A stretch of 5,379 nucleotides of DNA from assembly GCA_003162595.1 (NCBI GenBank), contig PMNJ01000030.1, positions 1 through 5,379 of the forward strand, given 5' to 3'. Every line of letters starts with the position of its first letter. The first letter of the stretch is position 1. A program made the translations under genes and the position numbers. This DNA is from Bacteroidales bacterium. GTDB taxonomy: Bacteria > Bacteroidota > Bacteroidia > Bacteroidales > VadinHA17. Below, one piece after another: positions 1-5,133 of the stretch. Under the pieces are notes generated by a model that saw only the letters and a program-made list of their open reading frames with translations, did no database searches and was not told where the DNA came from.

Positions 1-1806
1 TACTCAATTGTATTGCCACTTCCCAAAAATGCAAAAACAATCTTTATCGGTCCAATCCTTAGTGGAACAGGTAAATTATGGATTGACGATATTCAATTGT
101 TAATCGATGGAGAAGATATTGGGAAAGCTAAACAGAAAGAACAACAGGTATATAAAGCAGATAATGACAAGGAATTTGATAAAGGCTCAAATATTACAAT
201 CCCAAATTTAACTCCGGCTAAAATTGAAGATCTGGCCATTTTGGGGAAAGTTTGGGGATTTTTGAAGTATTATCACCCGGCTGTAGCCAAAGGTGATTAT
301 AATTGGGATTATGAACTATTTAGAATTCTGCCTGAAGTTCTACAGTGCAAAAGAGATAAAGAGAGAAATGAAATATTATCAAAATGGATACTCAGTCTTG
401 GAGAAGTAACAATTGAAACTCATAGCAAGATTGAAGATTCAGCTATAAAATTCACTCCCGATTATTCATGGATTAATAATTCATTGTTGGGGGAAGAGTT
501 AACAAAACAGTTATTGAATATACGTGATGCAAAACGTGGTGGTGAAAATTACTATTTAGGATTTGAACAAAGTGTTGGTAACCCTGAGTTTAATAATGAG
601 AGGCCATATAATAATATTTTACCAAAGCCTGATGCTGGATATCGTTTGTTATCCCTGTATCGATATTGGAATGTCATTCAATATTTATACCCATACAAAA
701 ATCTCTTCAAAGAGAACTGGAACGATGTACTTACTGAGTTCATACCGAAATTTATAAATACAACAAGTGAATTAGATTACAAATTAACTGTTTTAGCTCT
801 GATAGCCCTCATTCATGATACACATGCAAATATTTGGGGGAACGATGAAACCCTACAGGCTTATAAAGGTGCAAACTATGCCCCGATAAATGTAATATTT
901 ATTGAAAACCAGGCAGTTGTCACAGGTTTTATTAAGACAAAATCTGGCAATGCGCCCGAACTTCAAAAAGGTGATATTATTGTAAGTGTAAATAATAAAA
1001 GTGTTGATAAAATAATTCAGGAGAAATTGCCTATTACACCTGCTTCCAATTATTCCACCCAATTACGCGATATTGCCAGGGACCTTTTACGAACAAATGA
1101 TTCAGTTTTAAACATTACTTATAAGCGGGGCAATTCAATTATTCCTTTGACATTAAAATGTTATTCACCTAAAAACATTAACGTGTATGAGAATTATTAC
1201 AAGAAGGATACTTGCTTTAAGCTCATAACCCCTGAGATTGGATATATTTATCCGGGTACTATTAAAAATAATTATTTGCCGAAAATTATGAGTGAAGTCC
1301 AAAAAACTAAAGGACTCATAATTGATTTACGCTGTTATCCTTCAGAGTTTATTGTTTTTAGTCTGAGTGAGTATTTAATGCCGGATTCAATCAGCTTTGT
1401 AAAATTTTCAAATACTAGTTTAAATACTCCGGGATTGTTTACTTATACTAAAGCCTTAACAGTTGGCAAAAGCAATAAAGAATATTTCAAAGGGAAAGTT
1501 ATCATATTAGTAAACGAAATAACACAGAGCCAGGCAGAATATACGACAATGGCATTAAGAGTTGCTCCTAATGCTACTGTTTTAGGATCAACTACGGCAG
1601 GAGCTGATGGTAACGTTTCACAATTTACTTTACCAGGTGGGATAAACACTATGATTAGTGGAATTGGTGTTTATTACCCTGATGGTAAAGAGACACAACG
1701 AATTGGAATGATTCCTGATATCGTCATCAAACCAACTATAAAGGGGATTAAACAAGACAGCGACGAATTAATTGAAAAGGCGATAGAATTAATAAACAAA
1801 AGATAA
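1..1806 (+). CDS. S41-family (C-terminal processing/Tricorn-like) serine peptidase, 3' part
   Basis: The reading frame is open to the left edge, so the true start and any signal peptide lie upstream; the TTG at 13 is not a credible start. Residues are numbered from position 1. Residues 1-40 end in a WIDD...DG pattern, resembling the last strands of a beta-sandwich module found before S41 domains in Bacteroidota. Residues 77-280 are a helical S41 N-terminal region. A PDZ-like segment (about 290-385) carries the LQKGDII motif at 321-327. The catalytic S41 domain (about 405-590) has the nucleophile motif TQSQAE with Ser510. His275 in HDTHAN is the likely catalytic histidine of a Tricorn-type centre, and Glu564 a possible third member. 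The lysine expected about 25 residues after the serine in CtpA/Prc enzymes is absent (GSTTAGADG). By family the protein is probably periplasmic or membrane-anchored and cleaves peptides; its substrate is unknown. It ends in TAA and is followed by a hairpin. Family assignment is firm, activity is inferred. Confidence 0.9.
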   Translation, partial: YSIVLPLPKNAKTIFIGPILSGTGKLWIDDIQLLIDGEDIGKAKQKEQQVYKADNDKEFDKGSNITIPNLTPAKIEDLAILGKVWGFLKYYHPAVAKGDYNWDYELFRILPEVLQCKRDKERNEILSKWILSLGEVTIETHSKIEDSAIKFTPDYSWINNSLLGEELTKQLLNIRDAKRGGENYYLGFEQSVGNPEFNNERPYNNILPKPDAGYRLLSLYRYWNVIQYLYPYKNLFKENWNDVLTEFIPKFINTTSELDYKLTVLALIALIHDTHANIWGNDETLQAYKGANYAPINVIFIENQAVVTGFIKTKSGNAPELQKGDIIVSVNNKSVDKIIQEKLPITPASNYSTQLRDIARDLLRTNDSVLNITYKRGNSIIPLTLKCYSPKNINVYENYYKKDTCFKLITPEIGYIYPGTIKNNYLPKIMSEVQKTKGLIIDLRCYPSEFIVFSLSEYLMPDSISFVKFSNTSLNTPGLFTYTKALTVGKSNKEYFKGKVIILVNEITQSQAEYTTMALRVAPNATVLGSTTAGADGNVSQFTLPGGINTMISGIGVYYPDGKETQRIGMIPDIVIKPTIKGIKQDSDELIEKAIELINKR

Positions 1807-1840
1807 AAAGTCATACAACTCGGTCAGTTGGGGTAATAAG

Positions 1841-1876
1841 ATTGTCATGTTTTTTTGCAAACATGATCTTGACAAT
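1841..1876 (+). terminator. Possible terminator hairpin after the peptidase gene
   Basis: The arms catgttt (1846-1852) and aaacatg (1859-1865) form a 7-bp stem with a 6-base loop. An outer pair, attgt (1841-1845) and acaat (1872-1876), extends it with a six-base bulge on the 3' side. It starts 34 bp past the peptidase stop, where a terminator would be expected. The stem is A/T-rich and is not followed by a T tract (the run of T lies inside the 5' arm and loop), so intrinsic termination is uncertain. It could equally be an mRNA 3'-end stabiliser. Confidence 0.35.
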
Positions 1877-1929
1877 TACATCGTGACATTACAACTCTCG
1901 TTCATCTATCGGGGCTTAGCAAAAATACA

Positions 1930-1980
1930 TGCCAACCCTGACGCTGACGGCAACTTAATTAAACCGCCTGGCCGTTGGCA
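1930..1980. repeat. GC-richer block bounded by a 7-bp inverted repeat
   Basis: The perfect inverted repeat tgccaac (1930-1936) / gttggca (1974-1980) encloses a 37-base interior. The interior contains a tandem duplication of ctgacg (1938-1943 and 1944-1949) and an alternative inner pair, acggc (1947-1951) with gccgt (1971-1975). The block stands out from the A/T-rich flanks by composition. It resembles the kind of short structured intergenic repeat that recurs in Bacteroidota genomes, or a degraded recombination site. The ends do not match the canonical attC core sequences (RYYYAAC/GTTRRRY), so an integron site is not claimed. Function unknown. Confidence 0.4.
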
Positions 1981-2114
1981 GTAAGAAAAAAAATGACGAC
2001 TACTCACCAGTGAAATATGGTAATTATACTTCATTTTCTGGCATTTGGTAAGATTGTAATGTTCGAAAAGATGAATTTCAATAATTTTAAGAATTAAAAT
2101 AAAAAAGATAAATT

Positions 2115-2507
2115 ATGATTGATAATATTAAAATTGTTAAGCAATTGTATTATGCATTCTCAAAAAAGGATATAAATACAATTTTAGGATTATTAAGTGA
2201 AGATGTAGAATGGGGTGAGCCAGAGAATCCTTTTAATCCTGCAGGAGGTACACGAAAGGGTCATCCTGGATTCCTTGAATGGCTAAATATTGGAAAAGAT
2301 GCTGAAGATATTTTAATATTGGAACCTAAAAGATTTTTGTGTGATAATGATTCTGTTGCAATAATTGGGTATATGAAATGTTTAGCTAAATCTACTGGAA
2401 AGATATATGAATCTGACTTTGTTCATTTTGCGATTATTAAAGATTACAAAATATGTAAGTTTCAAGAGTTTTTTGATACATATATAGCTGGTGAGGCATT
2501 TAGATAG
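2115..2507 (+). CDS. SnoaL/NTF2-like small protein
   Basis: This 130-residue protein has the length and layout of the SnoaL-like / ketosteroid-isomerase-like branch of the NTF2 fold. An N-terminal helical stretch (residues about 5-33) runs into the DVEW motif typical of the family, followed by a glycine-rich loop and GHPGFLEWL (49-57). Alternating beta strands follow, and the C-terminal strand motif FQEFFDT (116-122) lines the pocket in relatives. There is no signal peptide, so it is probably cytoplasmic. Family members include isomerases, cyclases, hydrolases and non-catalytic ligand binders, so the reaction cannot be named. The ATG follows an A-rich leader with no Shine-Dalgarno sequence. 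The gene stands alone, in tail-to-tail orientation to the lipoprotein cluster, with only 8 bases before the stop codon of the truncated lipoprotein. That suggests it, or the segment carrying it, is a newcomer here. Fold assignment is good; function is open. Confidence 0.85.
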   Translation: MIDNIKIVKQLYYAFSKKDINTILGLLSEDVEWGEPENPFNPAGGTRKGHPGFLEWLNIGKDAEDILILEPKRFLCDNDSVAIIGYMKCLAKSTGKIYESDFVHFAIIKDYKICKFQEFFDTYIAGEAFR

Positions 2508-2515
2508 ATTTTATA

Positions 2516-2632
2516 TTAGGGAATGTCTGATAATACCCATTTGACTTTTAATAAATCAGCATTATTCACGGCTGCTTTTTTGCAACCAAAACCAACCAAA
2601 ATAATGAAGCTGAAAATCCCAATCTTTTTCAT
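2516..2632 (-). pseudogene. Truncated lipoprotein gene (signal peptide plus first mature residues)
   Basis: The minus strand from ATG at 2632 to TAA at 2516-2518 encodes 38 residues. They form an almost complete lipoprotein N-terminus: MKK, a hydrophobic core, and a lipobox ending VGFGC with Cys17, followed by KK. The mature part then begins DLLKVKWVLSDIP, matching the opening strand (L-x-G/K-x-W-x-W/L) of the lipocalin-like lipoproteins encoded just upstream, and stops. The signal peptide resembles that of its neighbour (Cys17 and FGCKK in both). The start lies 4 bp after the neighbour's stop, so it belongs to the same transcript. Full-length siblings have 131 residues, so about 90 are missing. 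Beyond the stop the strand is antisense to the SnoaL-like gene, leaving no room for a frameshifted remainder. I read it as the 5' stump of a gene cut by a rearrangement. A genuine tiny lipopeptide is the less likely alternative. Confidence 0.7.
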
Positions 2633-2636
2633 ATAC

Positions 2637-3032
2637 CTAATGTTTAATATTTTTATACTGACTCACCCAAGTTATAAAACCATAAACATTTGCTAAAGTT
2701 AGTGTGTCATGGGTTAATGAGAACCTATCTGCATTTCCTGAATCATAATCATATTTAATAATACCATCCTCTGACCCAGATTCATAAGTGTGAAAGATGC
2801 TGGATAGCCTTAAAGTATCATTTTGATAATTATAATAAAGTGAGTCTGATGTAAAGATAATATTGTTTGAAGTATGAGTCGAAGCTGGTGTCTTACAATC
2901 TGTTCCCCCCAACATACATGTACTTATCCAAGACCATTCACCAATTAAACTTGATGAAGAGATAGATGTATCATCCTTTTTACAACCAAAGCTAAATGCA
3001 ATAACTACCAGGAGCAACGTTATCTTTTTCAT
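2637..3032 (-). CDS. Lipocalin-like lipoprotein, probably surface-exposed
   Basis: 131 residues with a short lipoprotein signal peptide: MKK, hydrophobic core 4-15, lipobox SFGC with Cys17 as the lipidated residue. The segment after Cys is KKDDT, which fits the K-(D/E)-(D/E) lipoprotein export signal described in Bacteroidota, so outer-membrane surface display is plausible. The mature part begins LIGEWSWIST (29-38), the typical first strand of lipocalin-like small lipoproteins. Later strands include IIFTSDSLYYNY, DTLRL, DTLTLANVYG and a final SQYKNIK. Cys39 and Cys46 could form a disulfide loop. The start is fixed by the signal peptide. It lies 17 bp downstream of the preceding lipoprotein gene and 4 bp upstream of the truncated one, so the three are probably co-transcribed. 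The ligand or role is unknown; no catalytic motif is seen. The fold call is inferred from the strand pattern, the lipoprotein call is clear. Confidence 0.82.
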   Translation of the reverse strand: MKKITLLLVVIAFSFGCKKDDTSISSSSLIGEWSWISTCMLGGTDCKTPASTHTSNNIIFTSDSLYYNYQNDTLRLSSIFHTYESGSEDGIIKYDYDSGNADRFSLTHDTLTLANVYGFITWVSQYKNIKH

Positions 3033-3049
3033 GATGCCCGATATATTTT

Positions 3050-3445
3050 TTATTTTCTTTTTACATATGATATTACTGGTCCATCGACATAAGTATCGTT
3101 GAAAATCAAACTATCACTTACTATATAAAAGTACCCGCCAATTATAGTGCTATTAATTAATACATACCAATTGGGAGCAGAAGGGTCTGTTTGTATTTTA
3201 TAGCTTGATGTGGCAATAAGCGAATCATTTCGATATTCACTCATGTTACCATCTCTCATAAATTCAAGAGATTTTGAAAATCCCGATATCTGAGGATTCG
3301 ATTCCTGTCCTCCGTATGGAATAATTGTTTTTACCCATTCCCACCTACCGATAATTAATTCGGAAACCGTTTTGTTCTCTTTTTGGCAACTCATCAGAAT
3401 TGCTAATAAAAGCAATGATGAGTATTTTAGAAGAGTAGTTTTCAT
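3050..3445 (-). CDS. Lipocalin-like lipoprotein
   Basis: The chosen start is the ATG at 3445, giving 131 residues that begin with a lipoprotein signal peptide (MKTT, hydrophobic core 8-18, lipobox LMSC with Cys20, then QKEN). The frame extends upstream to an ATG at 3574, but that would add 43 residues overlapping the end of the FISUMP gene and bury the signal peptide, so it is rejected. The mature part starts ELIIGRWEWVKT (29-40), followed by a SLEFMRDG strand-turn and a YKI strand, then YFYIVSDSLIF and a closing ISYVKRK. This is the usual order in lipocalin-like Bacteroidota lipoproteins. The DSL motif, the opening G-x-W-x-W and the overall length match the next gene, so the two are probably distant duplicates. 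The gap to the upstream FISUMP stop is 43 bp with no clear promoter, consistent with an operon. Expected location is the outer membrane; the role is unknown. Confidence 0.82.
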   Translation of the reverse strand: MKTTLLKYSSLLLLAILMSCQKENKTVSELIIGRWEWVKTIIPYGGQESNPQISGFSKSLEFMRDGNMSEYRNDSLIATSSYKIQTDPSAPNWYVLINSTIIGGYFYIVSDSLIFNDTYVDGPVISYVKRK

Positions 3446-3488
3446 ATCAGTAGAGGTTCGGTTCAAGATTAATGCAACAAAAAGCGTG

Positions 3489-4772
3489 CTAAATATCCTT
3501 AACACAGCGCACAGATAAACCACAATGCTTAGGGTAGTCAAGTCTAAAGGTACTACTTGTGTTGTAGTCAACATAACGATACAAAGCCTTCAATGCAGTG
3601 CTATCCGTAACCGACCACCAAATACCACCATACCCAATAGCGTAGAAAGTACCATAGTACTGACGGTAACCACCCGGAAGTGCAGTAAAACCCGTCTCGT
3701 TGGTTGCTCCGGTATTAGGACTTATCCAATGATTTGTTCCTGTTTCTTTGAGTTTACCTCCAGCTACAGCTTCACCCCCAAGATATGTTGTAAGTGTTAT
3801 CCATTCTTCATCAGTAGGCACATGCCAGCCTGTTGGACATACTCCACGACTGTCAGTTACGGTATACCAAGTGTATAATCTGCCATAAAGGGCGACATTA
3901 CTCTCTTTTCCATCATATGTCCATTGATATTCAGGCATGCTCTCAGTTGATATATCCAAAGTATCAGGAGTGGTTGTACCTATTAAATCTCCATTGCGGT
4001 ATTTGCTGGTTTTAAGGTTCTCTTGCATCCATACCTGGTTGCCAATGGTTATAGTGCCATAAACGTTTCCATCTATGTCTGTTATTGATGTATATGCTGA
4101 AGATGTAGTAAAATTTATTTCACTTCCATATGCTGTACCAACACTATTTGTGGCATATGCTCTTAAATAATAAGTCGTGACAGGAGTCAGACCAGTAATT
4201 GAACTTATAAACACTCCTACTTCTGTGCTGTCTTCTGTTTTACTATCTATAATTGTAGGATTAATGGATGTGCTCCAGCAAACGCCACTGGCAGTTATAG
4301 TTGCTCCGCCATCATTTGTAATACTTCCACCACTTGTAGCTGTGGTTGAAGTTATATTTGAAATTCCGGCAGTAGTTAGTACAGGAATTATTGCTGGCTG
4401 AGATTTAAATGATATCGTCTTACCGTACCCTGTTCCTAAATTATTAGTAGCATATGCCCGAACGTAATATATCGTACCCTCTCTCAGACCAGTTAAGTTG
4501 CTTGAAAAACTACCCATCCCTATACCATCGGTTGTTTTACGATTGGCTATTGAAGGTGAAGTTTCTGTGCTCCAACATACTCCACGACTTATAATAGCCG
4601 AACTTCCTTCATCCATTATGTTGCCACCACTTGTTGCTGTGTTCGCAGTTATATTTGAAACTGTTGCAGTGGTTAAAATAGGTATAGTTGTTTTTTCTTT
4701 TTTACATCCAGTTAAAATAGTTCCACCTATAATGAGAATAATTGTTAGGTAATAATCAATTATTTTCTTCAT
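3489..4772 (-). CDS. FISUMP-domain lipoprotein with two Ig/FnIII-like repeats
   Basis: 427 residues, starting at ATG 4772, which opens a lipoprotein signal peptide (MKK, hydrophobic core about 9-20, lipobox LTGC with Cys23, then KKEK). Two beta-sandwich repeats follow at about 31-122 and 130-222, each with the landmarks LTTA..SNIT, GVCWST and YY(V/L)RAYATN. The C-terminal part (about 236-427) is a FISUMP domain: VYGTITIGNQVWMQENLKT, then LYTWYTV, then VCPTGWHVPTDEEW, SPNTGATNETGF, a Gly-Trp-Trp-Ser core (YGGIWWSVTDS) and the closing LSVRCVKD. FISUMP domains are large paralogous families in Fibrobacter and Bacteroidota. They appear to be extracellular and related to C-type-lectin-like folds, but no defined activity is established. 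The architecture suggests a stalked outer-membrane protein presenting the domain outward. It is first in the lipoprotein cluster, with a TAnnTTTG element about 30 bp before the start. Another FISUMP gene ends 361 bp upstream on the same strand. Confidence 0.93.
   Translation of the reverse strand: MKKIIDYYLTIILIIGGTILTGCKKEKTTIPILTTATVSNITANTATSGGNIMDEGSSAIISRGVCWSTETSPSIANRKTTDGIGMGSFSSNLTGLREGTIYYVRAYATNNLGTGYGKTISFKSQPAIIPVLTTAGISNITSTTATSGGSITNDGGATITASGVCWSTSINPTIIDSKTEDSTEVGVFISSITGLTPVTTYYLRAYATNSVGTAYGSEINFTTSSAYTSITDIDGNVYGTITIGNQVWMQENLKTSKYRNGDLIGTTTPDTLDISTESMPEYQWTYDGKESNVALYGRLYTWYTVTDSRGVCPTGWHVPTDEEWITLTTYLGGEAVAGGKLKETGTNHWISPNTGATNETGFTALPGGYRQYYGTFYAIGYGGIWWSVTDSTALKALYRYVDYNTSSTFRLDYPKHCGLSVRCVKDI
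4107..4682 (-). repeat. Two tandem Ig/FnIII-like repeats of exactly 297-bp period
   Basis: Within the FISUMP lipoprotein, landmarks recur at exactly 99 residues: LTTA at 33 and 132, GVCWST at 64 and 163, RAYATN at 105 and 204. Unit 1 covers residues 31-129 (4682-4386) and unit 2 residues 130-222 (4385-4107). Short identical DNA stretches remain (for example gttatatttgaaa in both copies on the + strand), but the copies have clearly diverged. This is an old domain duplication with no internal length change. Confidence 0.85.
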
Positions 4773-4801
4773 GATTCAATTAAGTGATTCATTGACAATA
4801 C

Positions 4802-4809
4802 CAAATATA
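4802..4809 (-). promoter_or_regulatory. Bacteroidota-type -7 promoter element of the lipoprotein cluster
   Basis: Read on the minus strand the bases are TATATTTG, an exact match to the Bacteroidota sigma-ABfr consensus TAnnTTTG. A transcript would start a few bases downstream, giving a leader of roughly 20-25 bases before the ATG at 4772. No good -33 TTTG box is visible at the usual spacing (only A/T-rich sequence around 4829-4840), so the assignment rests on the -7 element and its position. Confidence 0.55.
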
Positions 4810-4818
4810 CTAATTTTT

Positions 4819-4828
4819 TTAGCGCTAA
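4819..4828. promoter_or_regulatory. 10-bp palindrome TTAGCGCTAA upstream of the -7 element
   Basis: This perfect palindrome sits in otherwise A/T-only sequence, 9 bp upstream of the TATATTTG element, in what would be the -7/-33 spacer. That is a plausible operator position for a dimeric repressor. No regulator gene is in the window, and a 10-bp palindrome can arise by chance. Confidence 0.25.
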
Positions 4829-4997
4829 TTTTTAAATTAATTTAGGGAACAGATTAACACATTTTTAGTAACTTAGAGATAACTCTTAATAGATAATATG
4901 GTAAAAAAATGCATCCCTATCTGAGTTGTCTCGCTGCACATTCTCGTGATAAGGAAATGAGTACCGCCTCTTGAAGGTCATCCGACCTATATACTTT

Positions 4998-5054
4998 AAA
5001 AAGCAGTTCCCCGATTCACCAAATAAACTTACAAACTGCGAAACGAGGAACTGC
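4998..5054 (-). terminator. Probable intrinsic terminator of the upstream FISUMP gene
   Basis: Read on the minus strand, GCAGTTCC (5054-5047) and GGAACTGC (5010-5003) form a perfect 8-bp stem followed directly by TTTTT (5002-4998). It lies about 80 bp past the stop at 5134. The 36-base loop is long for a terminator. A nested alternative pairs GCAGTT (5039-5034) with AACTGC (5008-5003) and shortens the loop. The 10-mer aactgcgaaa occurs twice on the + strand (5034-5043 and 5049-5058), which creates this choice of pairing. Confidence 0.5.
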
Positions 5055-5133
5055 GAAAAACCTAAACCCTGCTTTATGAAATTATGGCTAATTTACTAAA
5101 CGTGAGTATTCAAGTCAAGAGCCAGAGAGTCTA

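Larger units (their letters stand above)
1807..2114. other. Non-coding spacer between the peptidase and SnoaL-like genes
   Basis: No credible reading frame is seen in these 308 bases. The left third has a hairpin at 1841-1876 close after the peptidase stop. The octamer tacaactc occurs twice, at 1814-1821 and 1890-1897. The middle (about 1905-1985) is clearly GC-richer than its surroundings and holds the inverted repeat at 1930-1980. The right third is A/T-rich leader sequence for the SnoaL-like gene, ending in an A-rich stretch before the ATG, as is usual for Bacteroidota. I found no convincing TAnnTTTG promoter here. The nearest candidate is TAATGTTCG at 2057-2065, a poor match. Confidence 0.6.
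4773..5133. other. Intergenic region between two tandem FISUMP genes
   Basis: These 361 bases lie between the stop of the upstream FISUMP gene and the start of the next. They hold a -7 promoter element (4802-4809) and a 10-bp palindrome (4819-4828) near the lipoprotein start, an A/T-rich stretch (4829-4912), a GC-richer block (about 4912-5060) with a small stem aggtc/gacct (4975-4979 / 4984-4988), and a probable terminator (4998-5054). The minus strand is free of stops from 5092 to 4889 but has no start near its beginning and no recognisable protein, so I do not call a gene. Confidence 0.6.

Noticed and set aside
13..15. TTG at 13 as the start of the peptidase gene
   Set aside because: The frame is open to position 1, and the first visible residues are already the middle of a beta-sandwich module, so the gene begins outside the window.
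563..1649. Small open frames inside the peptidase gene on both strands (563-757 +, 853-1062 -, 1443-1649 -)
   Set aside because: They are shadows of the peptidase frame, which has clear S41 and PDZ-like motifs throughout; none has a recognisable product.
1930..1980. Integron attC site
   Set aside because: The ends tgccaac/gttggca do not fit RYYYAAC/GTTRRRY, and no integrase is present. It is kept only as a structured repeat.
3446..3574. Longer form of the first small lipoprotein, starting at ATG 3574
   Set aside because: It would overlap the FISUMP gene by 86 bp and place 43 residues ahead of an obvious lipoprotein signal peptide. The ATG at 3445 explains the signal peptide and matches the 131-residue length of its sibling.
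3525..4015. Two + strand open frames (3525-3878 and 3833-4015) opposite the FISUMP domain
   Set aside because: They lie antisense to a strongly supported coding region, give Cys/Ser/Thr-rich products without domains, and have no leader or promoter.
4177..4752. Two + strand open frames (4177-4401 and 4498-4752) with similar hydrophobic products
   Set aside because: They are antisense to the two Ig/FnIII-like repeats of the FISUMP lipoprotein. Their similarity to each other simply mirrors the repeat, and neither has family features.
4913..4976. Tiny + strand frame starting at the ATG near 4910
   Set aside because: About 21 codons, no signal peptide or recognisable motif, and opposite the putative repeat block; an ATG after an A run is common by chance.
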